Notes: generated by a model from the sequence alone, not told the origin. DNA of 64,000 nucleotides from Halobacillus naozhouensis (GCF_029714185.1 NZ_CP121671.1:1364001-1428000), one strand, 5' to 3'. Numbered from the stretch's first letter, positions 8,091 to 16,659 are shown. A program made the numbers and translations.

Positions 8091-8465
8091 CTATTGTTCG
8101 TCACTTAGGATTCGGATATGTTTAACCCGGGCGTGGGCATCGATGTGGTCAATGCCTCCTATTTGAATGGCTGAAGCCGTGGACGCCCCGAGTATGAACA
8201 TCGAGTCTACGCAAATTTCGTGATCAACGTGGTGAAAGGAGGACGAAATCGTAAGGGGAGGGAGCATAGGCGATGGTTCCCGCTGGAAGATAGGGTAAGT
8301 AGTAAAGGACACGTGATCTTCAATGGTATGTGGACCTTCTCTTTGGACAGCGATAGCTCTTGAGCGTGGGTTCAGTTGATTTACGTCACCAATCAGAAGC
8401 CCGGAACCTATGGTAACTGAATTGACTTGCGCGGTATGTGCTACGGCGAGGCGCTTATCCCTCAT
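8091..8465 (-). CDS. gerPE: Spore germination protein GerPE
   Basis: 124 residues from the ATG at 8465, which has GGAGGAG upstream and overlaps the end of gerPD by 11 bases; an upstream in-frame ATG at 8513 lies inside gerPD and is not preferred. The product shows the GerPE pattern of short beta-rich segments ('VNSVTIGSGLLIGDVN', 'SMFILGASTASAIQIGG'). Its role is in coat permeability to germinants during spore germination, with the other GerP proteins. Confidence 0.9.
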   Translation of the reverse strand: MRDKRLAVAHTAQVNSVTIGSGLLIGDVNQLNPRSRAIAVQREGPHTIEDHVSFTTYPIFQREPSPMLPPLTISSSFHHVDHEICVDSMFILGASTASAIQIGGIDHIDAHARVKHIRILSDEQ

Positions 8466-8667
8466 CTTGAGATCTCTCCTCCACAAAAGTACCTTCTTCT
8501 TCGATCGGAACAAATGGACCGATAATTAACGATTCCGGCGGGGTGTCAAAAAAGGATTGAAGTCGGATGGTCTCACTGTCGCCGACTAAAAAAACAGAGG
8601 AGGAAGCTACACCTGTGACATCAATCTTTCCGACATGCAACCCGTAATTGTACACGGTGTAATTCAT
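8455..8667 (-). CDS. gerPD: Spore germination protein GerPD
   Basis: 70 residues, 'MNYTVYNYGLHVGKIDVTGVASSSVFLVGDS' at the N-terminus, typical of GerPD; B. subtilis GerPD is slightly shorter. It overlaps gerPC by 4 bases and gerPE by 11, which shows tight translational coupling in the operon. A spore coat component expected to be expressed in the mother cell late in sporulation. Confidence 0.9.
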   Translation of the reverse strand: MNYTVYNYGLHVGKIDVTGVASSSVFLVGDSETIRLQSFFDTPPESLIIGPFVPIEEEGTFVEERSQDEG

Positions 8668-9212
8668 ACGAAATCCTCTCCCTTTTTCGATGTGAAGTAT
8701 TGAGCCACGGAATGACGGACTTCTTGGTGCAGTTTCTGAACAATTGCTGTAGGGTCAAGGTCAGGGTTCTGGTTTTGGTGAAAAGTAAAACGTTCGGGAA
8801 GCTGTTTATTGATATCCGCAATCATGTGCTCCCGGTGTTTTTCGCTAAGCTGAAGTCCATTTTCACGTACGTAGTTATCTATATATTGCGGCACAGCATC
8901 GTTCATCAATTCATCCAAGTATGGGGCGGCTTCTTGGGGTTGAGATTCCGGGGTGTAAAGGTCTTCAAGAATGTCTCCCTCTGTCCCATTTGGAGTCAGT
9001 CCAATTTGCAGGGTCCCTTCAAGTGTTTCTATTTTTAATTGGTCAAAATGATATTCGATTTTTTCAATAACGGTCTTAGGGTGTTGTTGCGTTTGTAAGT
9101 GTTCGATTTGTTGAGTAAGGCGGTCAATGGTTTGCTGCTGATCCTGTATTTGTTTCATAATTTGGCTGAACCAGTGATTCCATGACTGGTAGTAGTTGTT
9201 GTTCAATGGCAT
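8664..9212 (-). CDS. gerPC: Spore germination protein GerPC
   Basis: 182 residues, the longest gerP product. The N-terminal third is a predicted coiled coil ('IMKQIQDQQQTIDRLTQQIEHLQTQ', about 17-42), the central part a beta-rich domain ('IETLEGTLQIGLTP'), and the C-terminus helical. This matches GerPC, whose coiled coil is thought to help assembly in the coat. It lies third in the operon after gerPB. Confidence 0.9.
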   Translation of the reverse strand: MPLNNNYYQSWNHWFSQIMKQIQDQQQTIDRLTQQIEHLQTQQHPKTVIEKIEYHFDQLKIETLEGTLQIGLTPNGTEGDILEDLYTPESQPQEAAPYLDELMNDAVPQYIDNYVRENGLQLSEKHREHMIADINKQLPERFTFHQNQNPDLDPTAIVQKLHQEVRHSVAQYFTSKKGEDFV

Positions 9213-9254
9213 TCACCCCCGTACTATCCTATGCGATAACATCGTGATATGTGC

Positions 9255-9485
9255 CTAGGTTACGGAAAGTGGAACAAGAGTACCACCGGCGTCCAGTTCT
9301 GGAACAGTAACCTGACCTGAAATCGGTTGAGGTTCTTCTCCAGGCGCCGTGTATCCGCCGGTATTATAGAGGTCTGCTTTCGCTTGAATGACTCCGGAAC
9401 TCCCAATTTGCACAATCGATGAGTTAGCTACCGACCCAATCCGCAAGAAGCGGATCGAAATGGTTTGGTGGACAGTTAAATTCAA
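9255..9485 (-). CDS. gerPB: Spore germination protein GerPB
   Basis: 76 residues beginning 'MNLTVHQTISIRFLRIGSVANSSIVQIGSSG', followed by a Tyr/Gly region and a Pro-rich stretch, as in GerPB. Second gene of the operon, 12 bases downstream of gerPA, with GGAGGGAAAC as ribosome-binding site. Confidence 0.9.
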   Translation of the reverse strand: MNLTVHQTISIRFLRIGSVANSSIVQIGSSGVIQAKADLYNTGGYTAPGEEPQPISGQVTVPELDAGGTLVPLSVT

Positions 9486-9497
9486 TTTGTTTCCCTC

Positions 9498-9716
9498 CTA
9501 GGAGTTAACGATGGATTGATCAACAACTTCGCGATCATTAATATATGTGGCTGATCGATCTATATTGACACGAATCCCAGTACCTGTGTTAAAGGAACCG
9601 CCTCCAGCGAATGTTTTAACAGAAGCAGCAGGGGCCATGCTGTAGACATCTCCAATGTTGAAGATACTGGAGGTGGACACATTTAGTACTTTTACCATTC
9701 CAACTTGTGCGGGCAT
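9498..9716 (-). CDS. gerPA: Spore germination protein GerPA
   Basis: 72 residues from the second of two adjacent ATG codons (9719 and 9716); family members begin MPA, and AAGGGG lies 9 bases before the chosen codon. Motifs 'MPAQVGMVKVLNV', 'NIGDVYSMAP' and 'FAGGGSFNTGTG' match GerPA. First gene of the gerPABCDEF operon. The divergent 90-base gap to the DUF418 gene should hold a late mother-cell (sigma-K type) promoter; a CATA-like element is present near 9737-9745 but is not a clean match. Confidence 0.9.
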   Translation of the reverse strand: MPAQVGMVKVLNVSTSSIFNIGDVYSMAPAASVKTFAGGGSFNTGTGIRVNIDRSATYINDREVVDQSIVNS

Positions 9717-9808
9717 CATAAAAAACCCCTTCTATATAAATATGAAACTCAAATTGTGAAAATGTCGTAATACAAGTAAAATAAAAGTAATCGGGGGGAT
9801 AGATTACG

Positions 9809-10999
9809 ATGAAACAACATCCAACACCACTTCAAGAGGCAGATCGGTTCGGCTGGATTGATGCAGCCAGAGGCTTTGCGATATTCGGTATCTTCATGGT
9901 AAATGTACCAGCGTTTAATGCTCCATACTTTTTATATGGCGGAGAGGAGTATTTCTGGTCATCACCACTAAGTCATAGTGTTCAAACTTTCATCGATATT
10001 TTTTTTCAGGCTAGTTTCTACACATTATTTTCATTATTATTTGGCTTTGGTCTGCAGATGATGAAGGACCGCTTGGATCAGAAAGAAATTCCCTACCGTC
10101 CCGTGCTTTTTAGAAGGCTGCTTCTATTGATCGGCTTCGGCCTTATTCACAGCTTTCTCATTTGGCATGGTGATATTTTATTATCATATGGTGTGTTTGG
10201 TTTAGTGTTATTTGCTTTTTTCCAAGTCTCAGAACGTACACTTTTATTATGGGCTTATGCTATGCTTGCGTTTCTTGTCCTCCCGCTCACGCTTTCCTTG
10301 TATTCTATTCGAGATCGCCTGGGAGGTTTTTTTAATCAGGAAGCGATTAATGCTGCCAAGCGGAATTATGGTGAAGGAAGTTTGCTTGATATATGGCAGC
10401 AAAATGCTGTGGACTGGTCGTATGTAAATAATGTAGGTTCCATTCCATTTCTGGCTTTCAGTCTCATCCCTATATTTCTGTTCGGAATGTATTTAGCTAG
10501 AAAAGGATGGCTTCATAGGCCCGATCAATATGTAACTCCCATGAAACGGTTATGGGCAGTGACAGGTGTAATTTTTATCCTATTTAAAGCTGTACCTTAT
10601 TTGTTTGGAAACCCTGAATGGTTCCAGCTCCTTCAAGACAATGTCGGAGGTACAGCATCAGCTTTCTTTTACGTGTTATCTGTTACGCTGTTGTTCCGAA
10701 CAAATGCAGGGAAGAGGCTGTTGGGACCGCTCAAGTGGGTGGGGCGAATGTCTTTATCCAATTATATCTTTCAGTCACTGGTTAGTTTTATCCTTTTTTA
10801 CTCTGTCGGTTTGGGATGGTATGGGCAAGTTCCACCTTTGATGAGTGTCGTGATCGTACTGGTCGTATTCACATTACAGGTCATACTAAGCAAAGCCTGG
10901 CTTACGACATATCGTTTTGGTCCTCTGGAATGGCTTTGGCGGTCATTAACTTATGGGGGAAAACAGCCGTTGAAGCGAAAAGGAAAACAGTCCGCATAA
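9809..10999 (+). CDS. DUF418 domain-containing membrane protein (YeiB/YxaH family)
   Basis: 396 residues with about 10 hydrophobic segments. The N-terminus carries the typical 'RFGWIDAARGFAIFGIFMVN' motif, followed by 'LFGFGLQMMKDR', 'GFGLIHSFLIWHGDILLSYG', and the C-terminal DUF418 region 'GPLKWVGRMSLSNYIFQSLV...GPLEWLWRSLTYG'. The family is related to membrane acyltransferases, but its biochemical role is unknown. It is the first gene of a + strand membrane-protein operon with GGGGGGATAG upstream. Confidence 0.9.
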   Translation: MKQHPTPLQEADRFGWIDAARGFAIFGIFMVNVPAFNAPYFLYGGEEYFWSSPLSHSVQTFIDIFFQASFYTLFSLLFGFGLQMMKDRLDQKEIPYRPVLFRRLLLLIGFGLIHSFLIWHGDILLSYGVFGLVLFAFFQVSERTLLLWAYAMLAFLVLPLTLSLYSIRDRLGGFFNQEAINAAKRNYGEGSLLDIWQQNAVDWSYVNNVGSIPFLAFSLIPIFLFGMYLARKGWLHRPDQYVTPMKRLWAVTGVIFILFKAVPYLFGNPEWFQLLQDNVGGTASAFFYVLSVTLLFRTNAGKRLLGPLKWVGRMSLSNYIFQSLVSFILFYSVGLGWYGQVPPLMSVVIVLVVFTLQVILSKAWLTTYRFGPLEWLWRSLTYGGKQPLKRKGKQSA

Positions 11000-11012
11000 G
11001 GGAGGAAGGGCA

Positions 11013-12203
11013 ATGAGACGGGTCCAGTTAGAGAAAGAGTCAAAGCATTGGGTGCATGACGGTATTATAACAGAACAGCAAAGAGAACAAATTCTGAACC
11101 GTAATTCTTCAGCACAGCATCCATTGTTGTTTACGTTTGCAGCGATTTTCATCGGCCTCGGATTTCTTACGTTTATTGCGTCAAACTGGTCGGCCATCCC
11201 GGACATGGGGAAACTATCAATTATTATCGGGTTTTTACTGCTCTTTTCTATCGGTGGCGAGGTGATTTATCGAACTTACTCTAAACCGATGGGACGCAGT
11301 TTGCTGCTGCTCGGAATTCTCGTGTTCGGCGCAGGTCTGTTTTTAATCGGACAAATGTATCACTATCATTCTTTTAGTGCCATTCCTTTTTTCATCTGGT
11401 CTGCTGCAGCTTTCCTCGTGTTTCTCATATTTTCTGAACAAAGCTTTTTCATAGCCACGCTCGTGATCATGACGGTCGGGCAGGTGTACAGCGGAATTGT
11501 ATATCAGGATTATCACTTTGGCATGGGCGGTTTGTTTCTAATTGGATTAGGATGGTTTGTTTATAAACGACAGGATCCGGTAAGCAGTCTGCTATTTGCG
11601 GCAAGCTATGTGATTCAGTGTCTTATTCTGATTTTCTCTTTGCAATTCTCCTATTACTGGCTGATCTTGCTCTTTTTCGCTTTGTATATAGTCAGTCATC
11701 TCGTGCGTGGCCAGTCACATTTAAAGTCGTTTGGCGGCCTCGCTGTCTGGGCGATTTTTATCTTGAATGTATTTCAAGTATTCTTGTTAGGCCAGGAAAG
11801 TGAACAAGTCGAGTATTCAGAGATTTTCTTCTTGATTTGGACCGTGTTCTTTGTCTATGCGGTGCTCCAGTCTGCTCTCGAGTCTACGAAATTTTACTGG
11901 ATTGACCTTGTCTTGTTTATCCCTGTTTTCAGAATAGGGGCCGGAGGTTTTCTTTCTCTATGTATTCTATTTATCTATTCACTTGGCTGGCTGTTGGCCG
12001 GATATAAGAGGGAACGATCAGAATGGGTAAATAAAGGGACCTTTGCCTTTCTCTTCACGACGTTTGTGGCTTATTTCCAACTAGCCTGGGACTTTATGGA
12101 TCGTTCGTTATTTTTCTTTATCGGGGGTGTGCTCTTGTTTCTATTAAGCTACTTCTTAGAACGTAAGCGGCGAGCCATCGGGAAGGAGAGGGTGGTGTCA
12201 TGA
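11013..12203 (+). CDS. DUF2157 domain-containing membrane protein
   Basis: 396 residues. The N-terminal soluble piece 'LEKESKHWVHDGIITEQQREQIL' is the DUF2157 hallmark, followed by about 10-12 membrane segments. Function unknown. It starts 13 bases after the DUF418 gene and overlaps the next gene by 4 bases (ATGA), which supports co-translation. DUF2157 and GDYXXLXY proteins are often encoded together and are presumed partners in the membrane. Confidence 0.88.
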   Translation: MRRVQLEKESKHWVHDGIITEQQREQILNRNSSAQHPLLFTFAAIFIGLGFLTFIASNWSAIPDMGKLSIIIGFLLLFSIGGEVIYRTYSKPMGRSLLLLGILVFGAGLFLIGQMYHYHSFSAIPFFIWSAAAFLVFLIFSEQSFFIATLVIMTVGQVYSGIVYQDYHFGMGGLFLIGLGWFVYKRQDPVSSLLFAASYVIQCLILIFSLQFSYYWLILLFFALYIVSHLVRGQSHLKSFGGLAVWAIFILNVFQVFLLGQESEQVEYSEIFFLIWTVFFVYAVLQSALESTKFYWIDLVLFIPVFRIGAGGFLSLCILFIYSLGWLLAGYKRERSEWVNKGTFAFLFTTFVAYFQLAWDFMDRSLFFFIGGVLLFLLSYFLERKRRAIGKERVVS

Positions 12204-12712
12204 AGCGGGTTTACTTTTATATGATTGTAGCCTTACAAGTTCTTTTTCTTGCGGGAATGGCATTCTCTTACTATGCGATGGATATGTATGGCGAAACGAT
12301 ACGCTTGAAAACAGCGCCTGTCGATCCCAGAGATCCCTTCTACGGGGACTATGTCACGCTAAGCTATGAAGTAGAAGAAATCCCCGAGGAAAAGTGGGTG
12401 GGCGAACCTCCAGAACGACGAGAAGTCGTACATTTACTGTTGAGTCCAAATGAAACAGGAATTTATGAACTGACCAAAGCATCGTCCCATTCGCTTGCGG
12501 CGTCAAATGATCAGGTCATCATTAAAGCACAGCATCAGTGGCATAACGAACGCCTCAACTTTTATAACGTGAGTATCGGCTTAAACCGATATTATGTTGA
12601 AGAGAATACAGGAAGACAGATTGAGCGGGCAGGAGGGAACCAGGAGGTAGAAATTGTTGTAGCTCCGTGGGGGCAAAAGAAAATCACTGGAATTGATTCA
12701 CTTGACCACTGA
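12200..12712 (+). CDS. GDYXXLXY domain-containing protein
   Basis: 170 residues with one N-terminal membrane segment (about 4-24) and a mainly extracytoplasmic remainder. The signature is visible as 'DPRDPFYGDYVTLSYEV' (about 47-63). Such proteins are commonly encoded beside DUF2157 proteins, exactly as here. Biochemical role unknown. It ends before a strong terminator. Confidence 0.9.
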   Translation: MKRVYFYMIVALQVLFLAGMAFSYYAMDMYGETIRLKTAPVDPRDPFYGDYVTLSYEVEEIPEEKWVGEPPERREVVHLLLSPNETGIYELTKASSHSLAASNDQVIIKAQHQWHNERLNFYNVSIGLNRYYVEENTGRQIERAGGNQEVEIVVAPWGQKKITGIDSLDH

Positions 12713-12736
12713 TGACTGATGTAGCAAAAATAGAAA

Positions 12737-12767
12737 CAGGACCTGGTGATCTCTCACCAGGTCCTCT
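12737..12767. terminator. Bidirectional terminator after GDYXXLXY gene / ABC permease gene
   Basis: 11-base perfect arms (12739-12749 and 12754-12764) with a 4-base loop, between two convergent operons. Confidence 0.8.
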
Positions 12768-12768
12768 G

Positions 12769-13473
12769 TTATTTCATCTTAATCGTAATTCTTCTGGTTG
12801 TTGCCTGAATGATCCATAATGTAATCCCAATTAAAAAGAAAGTGCCTAGAAAGGATACAGTTAATGGGAACTCCCAGTGGTAGTTAAAGTCGAGAAAGAT
12901 CTTCAACGGATTCTTAAGATCAAATTCCCAAAGAATATCAGAGATGGATACCAAAGCAACCGCTAAGATGATATAAAACACACCACCGCCTTCAAAACGG
13001 TAAAACCCGGATCCAATTAGCCAACCCGCGATATAATAAACCAAGATATTCAAACTGTAGACAATGATCATGATCAACCAGGAAGCTTCAGGTCCTAAGA
13101 ACGAGCTGGTTTCCAGTGAAGGAAAAAAGAATTGTTCAACGGCACCGGTAACACCAGCCATTGTGTTGAGAAGGAGTGCAACAATAAATGCGGCTATCGC
13201 TGCTCCAAAGAAATAATCCCTTCTCGTTATCCCTTGTTTTACATAAAAAGTAAGAAATCCGGAGACAGAGATAATCCCGATCACGAGCATGAATATTTTG
13301 GAGGGCTGATAGACAAACGTGAAAAAGCTTTCCTGAGTTACGTCGGGTGCAGCAAATACTGTTCTTGCAACAATACTTATAAGGAAAGCTATGAGAAGAA
13401 AAATGGCGCTCCAAGATAATTGAATGGCGGACATATCTGTGGCTATCTTTCCAATGTTATTTCGTGATTTCAT
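12769..13473 (-). CDS. ABC transporter membrane subunit-like protein, partner of the GntR-linked ATPase
   Basis: 234 residues from the ATG at 13473, preceded by GAGGAG; the longer reading starts at a GTG that overlaps this site. Six hydrophobic segments are visible, with no close named family. It overlaps the ATPase gene by 17 bases and is the last gene of a gntR-ATPase-permease operon, the layout of YtrA-type regulated ABC systems. Cargo unknown. Confidence 0.8.
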   Translation of the reverse strand: MKSRNNIGKIATDMSAIQLSWSAIFLLIAFLISIVARTVFAAPDVTQESFFTFVYQPSKIFMLVIGIISVSGFLTFYVKQGITRRDYFFGAAIAAFIVALLLNTMAGVTGAVEQFFFPSLETSSFLGPEASWLIMIIVYSLNILVYYIAGWLIGSGFYRFEGGGVFYIILAVALVSISDILWEFDLKNPLKIFLDFNYHWEFPLTVSFLGTFFLIGITLWIIQATTRRITIKMK

Positions 13474-14347
13474 TCTGATTCTCCTCACTCGTCAAATGTA
13501 TAAATAAATCCTGTAACGAAACAGGGCCGACCTCAACCCCGATTCTTTCTGCTTCCTTTCGTTTCTCATCTGTAAGTTCCCCGTACACCATCACAGACTT
13601 CGTTCCGCCTAATTGCTGGGTACTTAATACGTCCATATCACGCGCAAAGGTATTTACCTGCTGAGCAGCGCCTGTAACAGAGGCCCCGCGCTCCATCAGC
13701 TCGTCAATCGGTTCATGGATGAGGACTTCTCCCTGGTTCAGAATGACGACTTCTTCAAACAAATAATCCATCTCTGAAACGAGGTGGGTAGACAGAATAA
13801 TCGTACGCGGATGCTTCGTATGATCCTCGAGCACCTCTTTATAAAATATTTCCCGTGTAGGTGCATCCATGCCAAGATAGGCTTCATCGAATATGGTGAT
13901 GGAAGATCTGTTTGCCAGCCCAATTGTTACGTTAAGTGCAGACTGCATCCCACTGGACAATTTCTTCACTTGTCTATCTAAAGGAAGATTAAAAAGTTTC
14001 ACAAGCTCATCAGCGTATTCCCTGTCAAAGTTTGGACGATAACGCTCTGCTGCTTCTAACATGCCTTTAACTTTTTCAGTTTCTTCACTATAATCCGTTT
14101 CATAGACTAGGGTGACCTGTGACATGATAGCAGCGTTCTCAAAAGCATTCTCTCCACCAATTGTAAGGTCGCCTTGACTGGGTTCGGCAAAGGAAGCCAA
14201 TAAAGAGAGTAGAGTAGATTTTCCTGCACCATTTCTGCCAATTAAGCCGTAAATTTTCCCAGGCTGCAGGTGTACATTGATATTCTTCAATGCTTCGACA
14301 TCCCCGTACTTCATCGTGACTTGATTCATTTCTATATCAAACTTCAT
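13457..14347 (-). CDS. ABC transporter ATP-binding protein (YtrB-like)
   Basis: 296 residues. Walker A 'GRNGAGKST' (about 37-45), degenerate signature 'LSSGMQSAL' (about 130-138) and Walker B 'ITIFDEA' (about 150-156), followed by a switch His in 'ILSTHLVSE'. The C-terminal about 80 residues form a regulatory extension. This type sits with GntR/YtrA repressors in Firmicutes and often answers cell-wall or lantibiotic stress. It overlaps gntR by 4 bases. Confidence 0.92.
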   Translation of the reverse strand: MKFDIEMNQVTMKYGDVEALKNINVHLQPGKIYGLIGRNGAGKSTLLSLLASFAEPSQGDLTIGGENAFENAAIMSQVTLVYETDYSEETEKVKGMLEAAERYRPNFDREYADELVKLFNLPLDRQVKKLSSGMQSALNVTIGLANRSSITIFDEAYLGMDAPTREIFYKEVLEDHTKHPRTIILSTHLVSEMDYLFEEVVILNQGEVLIHEPIDELMERGASVTGAAQQVNTFARDMDVLSTQQLGGTKSVMVYGELTDEKRKEAERIGVEVGPVSLQDLFIHLTSEENQNEITK

Positions 14348-14721
14348 CGCTTTTCACGTCCTTTTTGTTGTTTCACAAGCTTTATCGTTTCATCTTCTGA
14401 TATCCCTAATTTTCTGGCTTCTTGCAGCATTGGCCAGATAAACTTATCAACAAAGGCCTCTTTCCGCTGTTCAAGCAGCCTATCCTTAGCCCCTTCAGCA
14501 ACGAACATTCCCACACCCCTTTTCTTATAAATAATCCCGGTGTCCACGAGGATATTGATCCCCTTTGCAATAGTTAAATGGTTAATCTTATAAAAGTTTA
14601 CGAGCTGGGTGGTGGATGGAATCTGGTCATGTTCATTGAGCTGATCGTTGACTATTTGGTCTTCAATTCGTTCCTTAACTTGCAGGAATATCGGTTTGTT
14701 CTCATCGAATGATGAATTCAA
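14344..14721 (-). CDS. GntR family transcriptional regulator, YtrA subfamily
   Basis: 125 residues: an N-terminal winged helix ('PIFLQVKERIEDQIVNDQLNEHDQIPSTTQLVNFYKIN') followed by a short C-terminal dimerisation tail, the size typical of the YtrA subfamily. It heads the ABC operon and very likely represses it through the perfect palindrome just upstream (14749-14786). Confidence 0.92.
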   Translation of the reverse strand: MNSSFDENKPIFLQVKERIEDQIVNDQLNEHDQIPSTTQLVNFYKINHLTIAKGINILVDTGIIYKKRGVGMFVAEGAKDRLLEQRKEAFVDKFIWPMLQEARKLGISEDETIKLVKQQKGREKR

Positions 14722-14748
14722 GGTTGATCACAGCCTTATTTTTGATGT

Positions 14749-14786
14749 GTTATATGGTTATATAGTTATGTATATAACCATATAAC
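14749..14786. promoter_or_regulatory. Perfect 38-base palindromic operator upstream of gntR
   Basis: 16-base perfect inverted arms (14749-14764 and 14771-14786) separated by 6 bases, made of repeated GTTATA/TATAAC elements. It begins 27 bases upstream of the gntR start and overlaps the likely promoter. The position fits autoregulation by the YtrA-type repressor encoded next to it. Confidence 0.75.
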
Positions 14787-14829
14787 GTTAAAGTGTATTT
14801 GTCAACGAAATAGGAAGGAGAAGATTTTT

Positions 14830-14949
14830 ATGGCAAAGCATTGGGGAGGGGTTCAATTCTTTACAAAAGTATTAAGTAAGAAGTGGAACAAAAAAAGGCA
14901 TCAGGATTTTCCTGACGCCTTTGGGACTGTTGTAGCTTATATGTTTTAG
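14830..14949 (+). CDS. Possible 39-residue small protein
   Basis: ATG at 14830 preceded by AGGAAGGAG at 9-base spacing; 39 codons, basic, beginning 'MAKHWGGVQFFTKVL'. The reading runs through the rocD terminator hairpin (14894-14923) and overlaps the end of rocD by 4 bases, which argues against it. Not recognised. The ideal ribosome-binding site is the only support; it may be chance. Confidence 0.3.
   Translation: MAKHWGGVQFFTKVLSKKWNKKRHQDFPDAFGTVVAYMF
14894..14924 (-). terminator. rocD terminator
   Basis: Hairpin with arms around 14897-14906 and 14911-14920 and a T8 run on the minus strand, 23 bases past the rocD stop. Confidence 0.8.
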
Positions 14950-16139
14950 TGGAGAACCTCTTTTATCTGATCGATCGCCCACTGTAAATCGTCTTTCTCA
15001 ATTACAAGCGGCGGGGCAAAGCGAATCACATTTTCGTGTGTTTCCTTACAAAGCAACCCTTTTTCTTTTAATTTTTCACAATAAGCACGTGCCGGTTCAG
15101 TTAATTCGACTCCGATAAACAATCCTTTCCCGCGCACTTCTTTAATGACAGGGTTATCGATTTTCCTAAGCTCGTCCATCATGTATTGCCCGAGTTCAAG
15201 AGAACGATCTACTAAATTCTCTTCTTCAATCACATCAAGTGAGGCGACTGAAACGGCACAAGCGAGCGGGTTTCCTCCGAATGTCGATCCGTGCGACCCA
15301 GGGTTAAAGACGCCGAGTACATCCTTGTTCGCGACTATACAGGAAATCGGGAAGACTCCTCCGCCTAGTGCTTTTCCGAGAATCATCATGTCTGGTGTTA
15401 CATCTTCCCAGTCACAGGCGAACATTTTGCCGCTTCGTCCTAAACCAGCCTGAATTTCATCGGCAATGTAAAGCACGTTTTCTTTCTGACATACGTCGTA
15501 TGCTTCTTTCAGAAAGCCCTCAGGAGGCATGACAATTCCTGCTTCTCCTTGGATTGGTTCGAAGAGGAATCCAGCTGTATTTTCGTTAATGGCTTCTTTC
15601 AGTGCTTCAATGTCACCGTATGGAATAACTTTTATTCCAGGCAGCATCGGTCCGAATCCGCGTTTGTATTCTTCTTCTGATGATAAAGAAACCGCTGTCA
15701 TTGTACGGCCATGAAAGTTTCCTGTACAGGCAATAATTTCAGCCTTGTCTTCGGCAACGCCTTTGACATCATAAGCCCAACGACGTGTAGCTTTAATAGC
15801 TGTTTCTACAGCTTCTGCACCTGTGTTCATGGGCAGGGCCATTTCTTTATTGGTCAATTTACAGATTTTTTCATACCATGGTCCAAGCTGATCATTATGG
15901 AAGGCGCGTGAAGTCAGGGTGACACGGCTTGCCTGGTCATGAAGCGCCTGGATAATTTTTGGATGGCGGTGGCCCTGATTCACTGCGGAATAAGCGCTCA
16001 GCATATCCATAAAACGATTTCCTTCAGGATCTTCTGCCCAAACTCCTTCTGCTTTCGCGACTACGATCGGCAGGGGATGATAGTTTTTAGCTCCGTATTC
16101 TTGCGTTTGGTCGATGATTTGTTGACTAGATACAGTCAT
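14946..16139 (-). CDS. rocD: Ornithine aminotransferase
   Basis: 397 residues from the ATG at 16139 (GGAGGG upstream). A class III PLP aminotransferase: 'MNTGAEAVETAIK', 'GNFHGRTMTAVSLSS', the PLP-site Asp in 'VLYIADEIQAGLGRSGKMFACDWE', and the Schiff-base Lys in 'LGKALGGGVFPIS'. It converts ornithine plus 2-oxoglutarate to glutamate semialdehyde in arginine and ornithine catabolism and proline synthesis. It is a single-gene unit here, unlike the B. subtilis rocDEF operon. A TATAAT -10 box flanked by inverted repeats lies upstream, so sigma-A control is likely; I see no clear -12/-24 element. Confidence 0.95.
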   Translation of the reverse strand: MTVSSQQIIDQTQEYGAKNYHPLPIVVAKAEGVWAEDPEGNRFMDMLSAYSAVNQGHRHPKIIQALHDQASRVTLTSRAFHNDQLGPWYEKICKLTNKEMALPMNTGAEAVETAIKATRRWAYDVKGVAEDKAEIIACTGNFHGRTMTAVSLSSEEEYKRGFGPMLPGIKVIPYGDIEALKEAINENTAGFLFEPIQGEAGIVMPPEGFLKEAYDVCQKENVLYIADEIQAGLGRSGKMFACDWEDVTPDMMILGKALGGGVFPISCIVANKDVLGVFNPGSHGSTFGGNPLACAVSVASLDVIEEENLVDRSLELGQYMMDELRKIDNPVIKEVRGKGLFIGVELTEPARAYCEKLKEKGLLCKETHENVIRFAPPLVIEKDDLQWAIDQIKEVLH

Positions 16140-16150
16140 CGTATCCCTCC

Positions 16151-16196
16151 ATTTCAATTAAGCATCAAAACTCATTATAACAGGTTTAATTGAAAT
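16151..16196 (-). promoter_or_regulatory. rocD promoter with flanking inverted repeat
   Basis: A TATAAT hexamer on the minus strand (16174-16179) lies between two 11-base inverted arms (16151-16161 and 16186-16196, sequence ATTTCAATTAA and its complement). The arms could be an operator for a rocD regulator. The -35 element is poor, which fits an activated promoter. Confidence 0.5.
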
Positions 16197-16299
16197 TTTC
16201 TCACTTATGGAAAAGTGTTTGAAATGTTTTGTATTAGGAAAAGCAACTTATAAAATGGTATGATGATTTTGAGAATGATGTAAAAAGGAGGGAACACAA

Positions 16300-16659
16300 A
16301 TGGCACATTTACATATTACCTCATGGGTAATTGCCTTTGTTCTAGTAGGACTTGTAACGACATTTACGAGAAGTGGAAATGAAAAAGCAGCGAAAATCTC
16401 ACATATGATTTTGCGACTGGACTATTTATTGGTTCTTTATTCAGGTGGTTCACTTTTTGCAGCCTATGCCAACTACAACGCGCTAGTTATTATCAAGCTG
16501 TTAGTAGGGCTTTGGGTGATCACAGCGATGGAAATGGTTTGTATAAAGTATAAGAAGAAAAAGCCGGCAGGAGGATGGTGGACACAGCTCCTGATTGCTG
16601 GTGTCATCGCTCTGATCCTCGGTTTCGGTTTCTTAGAATTAGGACTTCTGCCTGCCTAA
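16300..16659 (+). CDS. yisL: YisL family membrane protein (DUF1516)
   Basis: 119 residues with four hydrophobic segments, beginning 'MAHLHITSWVIAFVLVG' and containing 'KISHMILRLDYLLVLYSGG', both close to B. subtilis YisL. Function unknown. In B. subtilis yisL lies near asnO, as here, which supports the assignment. AAAGGAGGG is upstream. Confidence 0.9.
   Translation: MAHLHITSWVIAFVLVGLVTTFTRSGNEKAAKISHMILRLDYLLVLYSGGSLFAAYANYNALVIIKLLVGLWVITAMEMVCIKYKKKKPAGGWWTQLLIAGVIALILGFGFLELGLLPA

Noticed and set aside
13132..13419. Overlapping frames of 92-95 codons inside the ABC permease gene on both strands
   Set aside because: Shadows of the supported membrane protein, without start signals.
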